From contig CAZMXI010000110.1 in the NCBI GenBank assembly GCA_964570205.1, positions 1 through 16,883 on the forward strand: DNA of 16,883 nt, written 5' to 3'. This stretch comes from CAZMXI01 sp964570205 (lineage in GTDB: Bacteria > Planctomycetota > Phycisphaerae > Tepidisphaerales > Tepidisphaeraceae). This document shows, in pieces, positions 1 to 8,224 of the stretch; the first letter of the stretch is position 1, and every line of letters begins with the position of its first letter. The notes under the pieces are model-generated. The model saw nothing but the letters and a program-made list of their open reading frames with translations, searched no databases and was not told the origin of the DNA. Both the position numbers and the translations under genes were made by a program.

Positions 1-178
1 TGAGTGTTGGATTGGCGAAATTGTATCAAACGTACCAACCTGGCGCGCCGGACCCCTTCTCAACGGTCCCGGTGGGCCGCCTCTGGCGAGCGGCATCGAG
101 TGTTGTTAGCATCATGCCAAGGATCACGGGTGTCGGGGTCCACATCCTGGGTGCTTTTTGGGAAAGAGAGGGGAGAGC
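1..178. other. Leader region before the first gene
   Basis: No gene is supported here. The first three bases are TGA and could be the stop of a gene lying outside the window. The ribosome site of the 179 gene is at the right end. I see no clear promoter or hairpin. Confidence 0.3.
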
Positions 179-727
179 ATGACCCTTCAGGTCATCTGTC
201 CGCATTGTGGGCATACGGTTTCTTCCGGCGACTTCTGCGAGGCTTGCGGCAAGGCATTGCCAACGAGCATGCCGGGCGTCCCCCGGCTTGTGACGGGTGC
301 GTCCCTGGCCAGCACGCCGGTGGGCCAGCAGATTCAGTCGGTTGAGCTTCAGAAGAGCTGCAAGAAGGCGGCGGGGGCGCTGCTGGCGGTTGCAGTCATC
401 CAAGCGATCGTCGGCACGATTACGCTGGCGGCTATGGGTGATCAGGTGACGGAGGATGAGAAGCCGCTGGTCATGGCGTTCATTTACGGAGTCGCCGCAG
501 TCTTCTTCGCGCTATTCTTCTGGGCGCGCAGGCAGCCGTTGCCGGCGGCGATCGTGGGGCTGGCGCTTTTTGTCACCCTGCATCTGGTGGACGCCATCGT
601 CGACCCGACGTCGCTGGCTCGCGGGTGGTTGATGAAGATCATCATCGTGGTGGTGCTGGTCCGCGCAATCCAGGCGGGCTTGCAGCACCGCAAGCTGACG
701 CAGGAGACGCGCGGACGCTTGGGCTGA
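179..727 (+). CDS. Zinc-ribbon, four-helix membrane protein
   Basis: This 182-residue protein begins with a double CxxC zinc ribbon (Cys7, Cys10, Cys20, Cys23). Four hydrophobic segments follow at about residues 64-86, 96-115, 120-141 and 150-168, so it should be an integral membrane protein with a small metal-binding head. The ATG at 179 is preferred over one 21 bases upstream because GAGAGGGGAGAG lies just before it. It is the first of three same-strand membrane genes, and the next gene has the same kind of N-terminal ribbon. I do not recognise a specific family. Zinc-ribbon heads on bacterial membrane proteins are common and do not define a function. Confidence 0.75.
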   Translation: MTLQVICPHCGHTVSSGDFCEACGKALPTSMPGVPRLVTGASLASTPVGQQIQSVELQKSCKKAAGALLAVAVIQAIVGTITLAAMGDQVTEDEKPLVMAFIYGVAAVFFALFFWARRQPLPAAIVGLALFVTLHLVDAIVDPTSLARGWLMKIIIVVVLVRAIQAGLQHRKLTQETRGRLG

Positions 728-859
728 TGTGCGATGCGGGGCCGGAGGGCCTTGCGATCCGGGAAACGAGGTGCATCTTTGTCTGCGCACCGGGAATCGA
801 AGGTGGAGTCCGGCGACTTGGAAACGGCAGGGCGGGCGAGCGATGCGGAGGCCGCACCG

Positions 860-1630
860 ATGCAGGGCGATCGCGTCGTTCCGCGGTTCTGCCGGACCTG
901 CGGCGCACCGTGGTTGCCCGAGTCGACTGAGTGCGGTTCCTGTGCACAGCGACGCATTGGTGCGGCGGATGCGTCCGGCACCGGCTCAGGAGAACAGCGG
1001 CCGGTTGGATCAGCACTGGGGCTGTATTTCACGCTGCTGAGCATATCGGCTGTAGGCATCATCGCGACCCAAGGCGGTGCGGACGAGCTGCCGCTGGATT
1101 TCTATCTGTGCGGCGCGCAGGCGGTGGTGGTCCTGGGCTGGTGCATGTTGAGCCAGCGCAGCGCGCTGACGGGACTCTTCAAGACCGTCCACGTCTTCTG
1201 GTTGCTGGCCGGTGCGGGTCTGGCGCTGGCGACGTTCGGAATCGCCCACTTGGTGGTCGGCGGCATGACTCACCTGACCGGCATGCCGGCACTGCGCTAC
1301 TCAGATCCGTTTCTGCGCGATGGTTTCGGCTGGGGCATGGTGGTGCTGATGGTCTGCGCACACCCGGCCATTATCGAGGAACTGGCATTTCGCGGGGTTG
1401 TCCTGGATTCGCTTCGGCGCGCCCTGAGCCCGGTGGAGGCAGTGCTCGTCAGCGCTGGCCTGTTTTCGGTGCTTCACCTCTCGCCGATGGCGTTTCCGCA
1501 CACGTTCGCGATGGGCGTGGTGGCGGCATTGCTGCGGCTGCGAACGGGGTCGCTGCTCCCGGGCATGGCGCTCCATTTCGTGCACAACTTCGCGTGCGTG
1601 GGGCTGGAGTGGTTCGGATGGGATGGATAG
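860..1630 (+). CDS. Zinc-ribbon CPBP-family intramembrane metalloprotease
   Basis: The three CPBP (CAAX protease/Abi, Rce1-like) motifs are present in order. EELAFR has the glutamate pair at residues 173-174 and Arg178, FSVLH ends at His206, and HFVHN spans His239 to Asn243. These residues form the intramembrane active site in this family, so the protein is probably an active membrane protease or a relative acting in protein maturation or immunity. A ribbon with Cys11, Cys14, Cys25 and Cys28 precedes the membrane domain. The ATG at 860 is chosen because GGAGG at 847-851 sits eight bases upstream, giving 256 residues. An in-frame ATG at 734 would add 42 basic, low-complexity residues with no good ribosome site. 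The substrate is unknown. Confidence 0.85.
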   Translation: MQGDRVVPRFCRTCGAPWLPESTECGSCAQRRIGAADASGTGSGEQRPVGSALGLYFTLLSISAVGIIATQGGADELPLDFYLCGAQAVVVLGWCMLSQRSALTGLFKTVHVFWLLAGAGLALATFGIAHLVVGGMTHLTGMPALRYSDPFLRDGFGWGMVVLMVCAHPAIIEELAFRGVVLDSLRRALSPVEAVLVSAGLFSVLHLSPMAFPHTFAMGVVAALLRLRTGSLLPGMALHFVHNFACVGLEWFGWDG

Positions 1631-1660
1631 TGGACTCGGCGCAAGTGGAGGAGGACATCC

Positions 1661-2290
1661 GTGATCATCGAGCATGTGTTCGTGACAACGGCGGAGGCGA
1701 CCGAAGCGCTGCGGCTGGCAAGGGATTTTCTGGTGGCCCGGGGTTTCAGGGCAGCCGGACCGGAAACCGGTAAGCTCGATGCTTCGACGGCGCTGTCGCG
1801 GGGTCGCGCGAAGGCGTCTGCTACCGCGGCCTTCAACGAGCTGCCCCAGCGGGTCATGATCCAGTGGGACCGTGGGCGGGTTACTGTTGCGGCGTCGGTG
1901 ACGATGCCGGGAGGCAAGGAGCCGGCCGCCGGCTCCGCCAAGGCACGATTGCCCATAGCCATGCTGACGGCGATTGTGCGCGGCCTGGAGATGATGCTGT
2001 CGCAGGGGCGGTCGTTCGAGGAGTCCTACGCCGAATGGGACCGGCTGGAAATGGACATCCGCCAGGAAGCCGCCTCACGCCGGCGCGTCAGGATCGTGTT
2101 GTGGGCGGTGGCAGTGATCGGGCTGATTGCCGCAATCATCGGCATCAGCATGGCGGTGCCACGGAGCGGGAAACGCCGGCGCAGCGAGCTATCCCCTCCG
2201 GTCGCGGAGCTGGCCTTGGCGTTGTCCTCGTCCGCACTGCCTGGCCTGCCCTGCCTGGGTCTTGATGGCAAGCCGGGCGGCACCGCATAG
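1661..2290 (+). CDS. Hypothetical protein with one C-terminal membrane segment
   Basis: I do not recognise this 209-residue protein. It starts at GTG with a very strong ribosome site, GGAGGAGG at 1647-1654, and lies 30 bases after the CPBP gene, so the two are probably co-transcribed. Residues 1-140 look soluble, with an alternating strand/helix pattern and a helical stretch near 95-135. A single hydrophobic helix spans about 143-166, followed by a basic stretch (GKRRRS) and a low-complexity tail rich in alanine, leucine and proline. The soluble part probably faces one side of the membrane as a partner of the two upstream membrane proteins. That role is inferred only from position. Confidence 0.75.
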   Translation: MIIEHVFVTTAEATEALRLARDFLVARGFRAAGPETGKLDASTALSRGRAKASATAAFNELPQRVMIQWDRGRVTVAASVTMPGGKEPAAGSAKARLPIAMLTAIVRGLEMMLSQGRSFEESYAEWDRLEMDIRQEAASRRRVRIVLWAVAVIGLIAAIIGISMAVPRSGKRRRSELSPPVAELALALSSSALPGLPCLGLDGKPGGTA

Positions 2291-2347
2291 AAATCGTCGA
2301 AACCCGGGTGGATATGGATAGACCAGGATGGGCGCTCAGTTGCCGGG

Positions 2348-3673
2348 CTAAAGGCCCCACGGCCGAGCCGCCCGCGTCCGCATGCGGTTGGCCATCTCGT
2401 CGCCCACGAACGCCTCCCGCTGCGGGTCCAACTTCAGCTTCCGCTTCAACATCCACGCCAGGGCAGCCGCGTGACAGGCGATGTGCGACTTCCGCATGAC
2501 ATGGGGGTTTGCGGCCGTCAGGGCGCGGGTCTTCACGCAGTTGAAGAAATCGCGGCCATGCGTGGCGGCGTCGGTGCCGGCAAGCCGCCTCTGGTCTCTC
2601 AGGCTGCGCAATTCCTTCTTCAGGGAGGCCGGATGCACCTCGATCCCACCGCTGTCGCCCGTCTCCACCCAGCCCTCATCGCCCTCAAACCGCACGGGGC
2701 ACGTTCCCAGGTGCTGATGCCACCCAGGCCGCAGCCCGAACGGCGAATCCAGGAAGCCCATGACGAGTTTCACCCCGTTCGCATACCGGGCTGTGATGGC
2801 TGAATCGGATGCCTCGTACTCCACCGGCGTCGTTTCATCGGCATTGTTTGCCCATTGGCACAGATCCACCGTGTGCGCGCCCCAGTCCAGCAGCGTCGCT
2901 CCCGAATCGAAATCATGTCGCCCACGCCAGTCACCCGCCACGTACCGGTCATTGTAGGGCCGCCAGGGCGCTGGCCCGAGCCACATATCCCAGTCCACCA
3001 CCTCGCGCGGCGGCTCGGGTTGGGCCGGCAGCCATTCAAACGAATCCCTCAGCCGGTAAATCGAGGCATGCAGGGTGTGCAGCTTCCCCAGCTTTCCGCT
3101 TCTCGCCAACTCCACGGCGACCTGGAAATTACCAATGCTCCGTCTCTGGGTTCCGGCCTGAAACACCCGCGCATAGCGCAGCATCGTATCCGCCAGCGCC
3201 TGGCAGTCGCCAATGGTCATCGCGCAGGGCTTCTCGCTGTAAACATCCTTGCCGGCCTTGGCGGCCAGCATCGACGCCGCGGCGTGCCATCGGTCGCCGG
3301 TGGCGACCAGCACAGCATCGATGTCCGGCCGCGCCAGCATCTCGCGGAAGTCCCTGTACAGAGCGCAGTCACGATTGCCGTAGCGCGTGTCCACCTTGAC
3401 CTTGCCGGCCTCGCGCCGGCTCGCCTGCACATCGCAGATCGCCACGCACTGCACATCGGGCTCTTCCAGCATGGCGCCCAGGACATGATGGCAACGCGGG
3501 CCGATCCCGATCACCCCCAGCGTGATTCGCTCATTGGCCGCAGCGACTCCCGCCTTTCCCAATGCCCGCGCAGGCACCAACCACGGAAACGCCACCGCCG
3601 CTCCGGCCGCTGCGGCGCCGCCCAGTAATGCCCGGCGGGTCATCCTCGCCGATCTCCGCTTGGCCTGCCTCAT
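2348..3673 (-). CDS. Tat-exported Gfo/Idh/MocA-family oxidoreductase
   Basis: This 441-residue protein has a twin-arginine signal (TRRALLGG, arginines 13-14), then an alanine-rich hydrophobic stretch ending near residue 45. It should be exported folded with its nucleotide bound. The Rossmann motif GVIGIG is at about 53-58 and the family signature EKP at 147-149, supplying the NAD(P)-site lysine. The C-terminal half is the usual sheet domain. The family oxidises or reduces sugars and sugar derivatives; the substrate cannot be read from sequence. The ATG at 3673 is preferred because AAAGGAG lies five bases upstream (plus-strand positions 3679-3685) and the twin arginines then sit close to the N-terminus. 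Exported members of this kind are abundant in planctomycetes. It lies 155 bases downstream of argC, with no sign of functional linkage. Confidence 0.88.
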   Translation of the reverse strand: MRQAKRRSARMTRRALLGGAAAAGAAVAFPWLVPARALGKAGVAAANERITLGVIGIGPRCHHVLGAMLEEPDVQCVAICDVQASRREAGKVKVDTRYGNRDCALYRDFREMLARPDIDAVLVATGDRWHAAASMLAAKAGKDVYSEKPCAMTIGDCQALADTMLRYARVFQAGTQRRSIGNFQVAVELARSGKLGKLHTLHASIYRLRDSFEWLPAQPEPPREVVDWDMWLGPAPWRPYNDRYVAGDWRGRHDFDSGATLLDWGAHTVDLCQWANNADETTPVEYEASDSAITARYANGVKLVMGFLDSPFGLRPGWHQHLGTCPVRFEGDEGWVETGDSGGIEVHPASLKKELRSLRDQRRLAGTDAATHGRDFFNCVKTRALTAANPHVMRKSHIACHAAALAWMLKRKLKLDPQREAFVGDEMANRMRTRAARPWGL

Positions 3674-3828
3674 GCCTGCTCCTTTGCGGCCCACCCTCCG
3701 CTGCTTCATAGCCCATCTGCTCTGCATACACCTGTGTCTTCGCGTTCGTTGAGCGCATCAGGCGTGCACGGGCCAACCGAGCCTGTCCCGGAGCATCGTA
3801 ACGCCATCAACCTGTCAGGAAGCGTTCG

Positions 3829-4803
3829 CTACGGCCACAGAGGCATGCCGTCGAGACCGGCGGTTTCGGGCTGGCCGGTGATGAGGTTGGCGTTCTGGAT
3901 GGCCTGGCCCGCAGCGCCCTTGCCGAGGTTGTCGACAGCGCCCAGGGCGATCACCAGGTTGCGGTCCGGGTCGGCCGCGTAAGAGACAAAGACGAGGTTG
4001 GAACCCGTGGCCCATTTGGTGTGGGGCGGGCTGGCGGTGATGCGAACGAATGGCCGGCCGGCGTAGAACTTGCGCGCTGCGTCGAGGCACTGGTCGGTCG
4101 TCGCCTTGCCCCTGGCATAGCAGGTGGCAAGGATGCCGCGTGTCATGGGAATCAGGTGTGGCGTGAAGACCAGGCTTCCGGGCGAACCGGCAAGCTGGGT
4201 GATGGCCTTGGTCATCTCGGGCACGTGCGCGTGCTTCAGCAGGCCGTAGGCCATGACATCCTCATTGACCTCGGCATAACCGAACTTGGAATCGCCGCCG
4301 CCGCGGCCAGCGCCGCTGACGCCGGACTTGGCATCCACGACGATGCCGGCCGGGGCGATCAGCCCAGCGGCCAGCAGGGGGGCCAGAGCCGTCAACGTGG
4401 CCGAAGGATAACAACCGGGATTGGCGATGCGTGTCTTGCCCCTGATCTGGTCCGGCCAAATGTCGGCCAGGCCGTAGGTCCAGCCATCGACGAAGCGATG
4501 GTCGCCGCCGATGTCAATGATCCTGGTCCGAGATGAGACTCTGGCCAGCGGTTCCTGGCTCTTGCCCGTGGGCAGTGATGCAAACAGGACATCGAGGTCA
4601 GGCAGGCTGGATGGATTCCATGCCTGGATAGTGAGGTCGGCCAGGTCGGCGCGGATGCCGGGAAAGCGATCGCCAAGCATGCTGCCAGCGCTGGATTCGC
4701 CGGCGGCGTAAACGAGCTTGAATGTGGGATGGCTGGCGATGAGACGCAACGCCTCGCCGCCGCCGTAGCCGCTGATTCCGACGATGCCGACTCGAATGCT
4801 CAT
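3829..4803 (-). CDS. argC: N-acetyl-gamma-glutamyl-phosphate reductase
   Basis: This enzyme catalyses the NADPH-dependent reduction of N-acetylglutamyl phosphate to the semialdehyde, the third step of arginine synthesis from glutamate, in the cytoplasm. The 324-residue length fits ArgC. The N-terminal nucleotide-binding loop reads GISGYGG (residues 9-15). The catalytic cysteine is Cys131 in NPGCYPSA, and the conserved SGVSGAGRG loop (160-168) and TPHLIPMTRG segment (His216) follow. The start has GAGG about nine bases upstream. No other arg gene is in the window, so it stands outside an arginine operon. A 14-bp perfect inverted repeat lies about 71 bases upstream and could be an operator. Confidence 0.95.
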   Translation of the reverse strand: MSIRVGIVGISGYGGGEALRLIASHPTFKLVYAAGESSAGSMLGDRFPGIRADLADLTIQAWNPSSLPDLDVLFASLPTGKSQEPLARVSSRTRIIDIGGDHRFVDGWTYGLADIWPDQIRGKTRIANPGCYPSATLTALAPLLAAGLIAPAGIVVDAKSGVSGAGRGGGDSKFGYAEVNEDVMAYGLLKHAHVPEMTKAITQLAGSPGSLVFTPHLIPMTRGILATCYARGKATTDQCLDAARKFYAGRPFVRITASPPHTKWATGSNLVFVSYAADPDRNLVIALGAVDNLGKGAAGQAIQNANLITGQPETAGLDGMPLWP

Positions 4804-4873
4804 GGACGTTTACCTCGCGAAGGCGCAGAGGTATACGGAGAAAATCCGCCGATTGCAAATGCCCCTGGACCCC

Positions 4874-4887
4874 GTCAACAGGTTGAC
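4874..4887. promoter_or_regulatory. Operator-like inverted repeat upstream of argC
   Basis: GTCAAC-AG-GTTGAC is a perfect six-base inverted repeat with a two-base centre, in the gap between the subtilase stop and the argC start. Its size and symmetry suit a dimeric repressor, but it does not match the ArgR box. The minus-strand copy contains TTGAC, so it could also overlap a promoter. The role is inferred from position only. Confidence 0.3.
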
Positions 4888-4917
4888 TTCGCGAGCAGGA
4901 TGGCGGCGGCGCTGCAT

Positions 4918-6888
4918 TCAACAGTGGGTGCGATGCCGGCGACGCAGGCTTCGGAATCCGCCCAGCATACCAAGCATCGCGAGGCCCGCCCACGCGGCCG
5001 CTGGCAAGGGCACGGGGATCAACTCGCCCATATTGGCTTGGACAGAGAATGAGTACCATCTGCCCGAGTCCATTTCCCATATGTCGGCCAGCGTGATTGT
5101 CCAGAGGCCATACGGGTTCTCGCCCCAGAAGGCGTTGGAAAGGAATGTCCAGTTGCCGCGCTCCCATGGTCCGGTCTGGTGCCAGCCACCTAGGAGCAGG
5201 CGGCTGGTTGTGCCCGTCGGCGATGTCAATTCGATATTCAAATCCCCTGACCAGCCATGTTCGAAGTCGATGGTCACCAGGATGTCTTCAAGGGACACCT
5301 GGGAGCTAATCTGGAACTGTCGAGAGATGACAGAACCATCCACAATCGCTTCATCGACCTGAATCACGCCCGTGTCTTCGGTGATCATCTGCGTTACGCC
5401 AGCGTACTGGTGCGCCAAATCAACGAACTGGGCGGCGTTCACCAACCCGAAGCCGTAATTCTGGTTGAACTGATTGCCGGCGCTGTTGGTGATCCAGCCA
5501 TCGCCAAAAAGCGAGCTGTCCGTGGGATCGATCACATCACTCGATAGCACCAGCAGGTGCTTGGCAAAGCGGGTGTCCATGTTGGGCCGCACCTGCTTGC
5601 CAAGCGCCATGATGCCCGCGACGACAGGCGCCGAAGCCGATGTGCCGCCAAACTTGGATGTGTAGCTCGTGTCGGGAAAAGCATCGCCATCCGATGTGCC
5701 GGGGTCGTTGTAGCCGCCTATGGTCCGGTCCGTGGTGGTGATCGTCAGGCCCTCAGCGCTGTTGGAGGGAGAACATACAAACAGGGCGGCCCCGAAGTTG
5801 GAGTATTCTGCAAAACGGCCGTCGGAGCCGACTGCCGAAACGGTGATTGCCTCATGGCTGTTCTGGACGTCCATCGTGTTGACGTCCATGGCGCTGTTCC
5901 CGGCGGCAAAGACGTGAATGGTCTTGTCCGCGGCCGAGACACTCAGGGCATCGGCTTCGGCCGTCTTGAGAATGAACTCGCTGACCACCCCGTAACTGTG
6001 GTTCTTGACATCGATCGTCTCGATGCCGTTGCTGCTGCGATACAGCGTGGCATCAACGAGCATGGCCGTATCCTGGAGAAATATGCTCCAGCGAAGCGCC
6101 GCGACGTTTGCTTCCGGTGCGGCTCCGGTCACGCCAATCCCGTTGCCACCCTGCGCGGCTGCAAGGCCGGCCACCGCCGTGCCATGCCCCTCAAGCAGGA
6201 GAAAGTGGTTCGGGTCCGAGTCGTTTCCACCCAGGTTGGGATGGGCAAAATCCCAAGAATCCGATGGCTTGTAGTTGCCGGCAAGGTCCGGGTGAGCGGT
6301 TTCGATGCCGTCATCGACGATGCCGATCGTTACGCCCTTGCCCGTGACTCCCTGGTTCCACGCGCCGAGCACTTTCACGTCAACGTTCGTGCCATGTTCA
6401 TTGCTCAGGTGCCATTGGCCGGCGGCCTCGGGCGTCGGTGAACCCTTATGAAAGTAGGGGTCGTTGGGCGTGAATCCGAAAAGGACGTTTCCAGTGCGTT
6501 CGTTGATGTAAGCGGCTCGAACCGACTGCGTGTCGGCTGTCACGCGCTTGAGCACATCGCCCGCCGACTGGCCGGACGCCGGGTCCAGGCTGAAAACGTA
6601 TGCGTTATGGTTGCTCGCCAGTCCATAGGCCACATTCAGGCCGTACTGACTGCCATACGCGGCCGGATCGGTTCCGGCCTTCAGGAAGACCAGCAATTCA
6701 TCGGGATTTGTTGCCGTCTGGTGGGATGGATCTCCATAAGCGGATTCCTGGGCGTTCGTTCCGGAGGCCTGCCTATCCTTTGCCGTGGTGACAAGCTGAA
6801 CCGTTCCGCCGAGGGCATCGGCCGTTCCCGCGGCCAACGACAGCGCAAAAACAACACAACCCATCCGCCCAGCACCCACATGAATCAT
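4918..6888 (-). CDS. Secreted subtilase with P domain and VPLPA-CTERM tail
   Basis: This is a secreted serine endopeptidase of family S8 with kexin-like layout, 656 residues. A signal peptide covers about residues 1-26 and a propeptide-like region runs to about 135. The catalytic domain has Asp192 (IVDDGI), His235 (GHGT), oxyanion Asn331 (AAGN) and Ser417 (GGTSASAP). A P domain lies at about 525-620, with the GDLNIELTSP and NPYGLWTITLAD signatures. The C-terminus has VPLPAAAW from about residue 626, a hydrophobic helix, and a basic SLRRRHR end: the three-part VPLPA-type PEP-CTERM signal that an exosortase processes. The ATG at 6888 is chosen over an upstream TTG because GGGAGG lies just before it. 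A promoter and a leader hairpin lie upstream. All triad residues are present, so it should be active. Confidence 0.93.
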   Translation of the reverse strand: MIHVGAGRMGCVVFALSLAAGTADALGGTVQLVTTAKDRQASGTNAQESAYGDPSHQTATNPDELLVFLKAGTDPAAYGSQYGLNVAYGLASNHNAYVFSLDPASGQSAGDVLKRVTADTQSVRAAYINERTGNVLFGFTPNDPYFHKGSPTPEAAGQWHLSNEHGTNVDVKVLGAWNQGVTGKGVTIGIVDDGIETAHPDLAGNYKPSDSWDFAHPNLGGNDSDPNHFLLLEGHGTAVAGLAAAQGGNGIGVTGAAPEANVAALRWSIFLQDTAMLVDATLYRSSNGIETIDVKNHSYGVVSEFILKTAEADALSVSAADKTIHVFAAGNSAMDVNTMDVQNSHEAITVSAVGSDGRFAEYSNFGAALFVCSPSNSAEGLTITTTDRTIGGYNDPGTSDGDAFPDTSYTSKFGGTSASAPVVAGIMALGKQVRPNMDTRFAKHLLVLSSDVIDPTDSSLFGDGWITNSAGNQFNQNYGFGLVNAAQFVDLAHQYAGVTQMITEDTGVIQVDEAIVDGSVISRQFQISSQVSLEDILVTIDFEHGWSGDLNIELTSPTGTTSRLLLGGWHQTGPWERGNWTFLSNAFWGENPYGLWTITLADIWEMDSGRWYSFSVQANMGELIPVPLPAAAWAGLAMLGMLGGFRSLRRRHRTHC

Positions 6889-6901
6889 ACTACCTCCCAC
6901 C

Positions 6902-6924
6902 CCCAACGCCGTCGAGACGTTGGG
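6902..6924 (-). promoter_or_regulatory. Leader hairpin just upstream of the subtilase ribosome site
   Basis: CCCAACG (6902-6908) pairs with CGTTGGG (6918-6924) across a nine-base loop. In the subtilase mRNA this stem ends only a few bases before the GGGAGG ribosome site, where it could stabilise the leader or tune initiation. No known riboswitch shape is seen. Confidence 0.3.
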
Positions 6925-6948
6925 TTTACGCCCAGTTCCGATAACATC

Positions 6949-6977
6949 AGTGTACCCCGCATATGGCCTTGGGGCAA
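6949..6977 (-). promoter_or_regulatory. Sigma-70-like promoter for the subtilase
   Basis: On the minus strand TTGCCC (plus-strand positions 6972-6977) and TACACT (6949-6954) are separated by exactly 17 bases. Each matches four of six consensus positions. Transcription would start near 6942, giving a leader of about 54 bases that contains the hairpin at 6902-6924. Confidence 0.4.
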
Positions 6978-7425
6978 AACCAAGAATGCCGCCGTGTTAC
7001 GCATTACGTCGGTGGCGAAACTGGGAATCTGCGTGCATTATGCCAAGTTTCGCCGGCCGGAAATGCTGTAAACTCTTCATGCGCAGCGTCTTACGTCTCA
7101 CGAACCTTGGTTGGATCGACTGAGGACAAGGAAGGCGAATTGCACAGGCGCGGGGCGATCATCGCGGAAATGGGAACCTTGGCGGAGCGATCTGTCAAAG
7201 GGCTGCCTTGTCGCCCTGGGCGATGACGCGGTGGGAGAGCCGCCTATGTACGAGAAGTTATCAGATGAATTAAGCGCGTTTGCAGGAGGTTCTGGTTCTT
7301 TCCCGCTGCCGACGAACACCGACCTACGCTGATCAGGTAAAGAGGAGGCAGTTGGTGTGGATTCGGCATCGCGTCGGGGCAAGTCCGGCCCATCTGCCAA
7401 ATATCAGACACATGCGTACACAATA

Positions 7426-7454
7426 TTGACAAGACAGTGTGCTTCGTGTAGACT
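7426..7454 (+). promoter_or_regulatory. Sigma-70 promoter for the second VPLPA-CTERM gene
   Basis: A perfect -35 TTGACA (7426-7431) is followed after exactly 17 bases by TAGACT (7449-7454), four of six matches to the -10 consensus. Transcription would begin near 7461, about 60 bases before the ATG at 7521. This is the clearest housekeeping-type promoter in the window. Confidence 0.6.
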
Positions 7455-7520
7455 TGCTCTTGTGGGTTGTTCGTACCGGTTTGTATCCAGTCCTTTGTTG
7501 CGGGTGAAGGAGAGACATTT

Positions 7521-8162
7521 ATGAAGACGAAAGCTGCGGTTCTCGTTTGCGTTTGTGCTGTAACTGCGCTGGCCGGGAAGGCGGTGGCGGATGCCATTCC
7601 GTATCCGGCATCTGGCACCGTGAACCCCACCGTGTACACCTTCACGGCGGTAAACACCGGCAAAGTGACGGCGTACTTTGTCAACGATACGGCGGCCTAT
7701 AGCAACGACCTTGGGCTACTGATCAACGGTGTCGATACTGGAGTTTACGGGCTCAACAACAAGACATCCGTTCTTGGCGATACGCTCCAGTGGGACGTGA
7801 CGGCCGGAGACGCTTTGATATTCGTCCTAAGGTGCAATACGCTGAACGGAGCCCTGGTGTATTCTGACCCATCCCTGAATGCTCCCTTCGACTCGTACTA
7901 TGGCCCTTCGCCGGCGTTCAATCACGTCTACTCGACGGGCTACACGGCGACAAATCCGATCTTTGGCAACATCCCAGCCGGCACCTTCGTGGCCTTTGAG
8001 GATCTGCCTGCCACCAGTCCGTCCAATTGGAATTACGACGATCTGAATTTTGTCTTCACAAACGTTTCGTCCGTTGTGCCCCTGCCGGCCGCGGCTTGGA
8101 CGGGCTTTGTCCTATTGGCCGGAATGGCTGGCGTTGGCCTCATTCGACGTAAGTCCGTCTGA
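7521..8162 (+). CDS. VPLPA-CTERM secreted protein, DUF4114-like
   Basis: This 213-residue exported protein has a lysine-containing N-terminus and a hydrophobic signal peptide ending near residue 25 (Ala-Lys-Ala-Val-Ala-Asp). The middle is a predicted all-beta domain. It ends with AFEDLP and a WNYDDLNF segment, resembling the acidic W-D-Y-N-D-L-x-F signature of DUF4114-type domains in PEP-CTERM proteins. The tail is VPLPAAAW, a hydrophobic helix and a basic LIRRKSV end, predicting exosortase-dependent sorting to the envelope. The ATG at 7521 is fixed by AAGGAGA at 7507-7513, seven bases upstream. A sigma-70-type promoter precedes it. A structural or surface-matrix role is likely, but no enzyme motif is seen. 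Confidence 0.88.
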   Translation: MKTKAAVLVCVCAVTALAGKAVADAIPYPASGTVNPTVYTFTAVNTGKVTAYFVNDTAAYSNDLGLLINGVDTGVYGLNNKTSVLGDTLQWDVTAGDALIFVLRCNTLNGALVYSDPSLNAPFDSYYGPSPAFNHVYSTGYTATNPIFGNIPAGTFVAFEDLPATSPSNWNYDDLNFVFTNVSSVVPLPAAAWTGFVLLAGMAGVGLIRRKSV

Positions 8163-8224
8163 ATGAGGACGCTTGGGCGGGTAGCCGGCGAGGTATGGAC
8201 GGCGACCGACCGCATGCTCGACGT

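Larger units (their letters stand above)
6889..7520. other. Divergent 632-bp intergenic region
   Basis: This gap separates the two VPLPA-CTERM genes. The left end holds the subtilase leader and promoter, and the right end the promoter of the next gene. In between, at about 7060-7420, I see no supportable gene: the open frames are short and codon use is unlike the neighbours, with many A/T third positions. There are small hairpins, such as AGGGC-N9-GCCCT near 7199-7217 and GCGA-TCA-TCGC near 7155. A decayed gene or a structured RNA is possible, but nothing identifies it. Confidence 0.4.

Noticed and set aside
734..859. Longer start for the CPBP gene
   Set aside because: It lacks a good ribosome site and adds basic low-complexity sequence, whereas GGAGG stands eight bases before the ATG at 860. 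It is not fully excluded.
7031..7046. Minus-strand sigma-54-like site TGGCATAATGCACGCA before the subtilase
   Set aside because: Only 8 of 12 positions match, and a better-placed sigma-70-like promoter lies closer to the gene.
7355..7429. 24-residue GTG ORF with GGAGG six bases upstream, a possible leader peptide
   Set aside because: It ends inside the TTGACA of the downstream promoter and would not be on that transcript; chance is likely.
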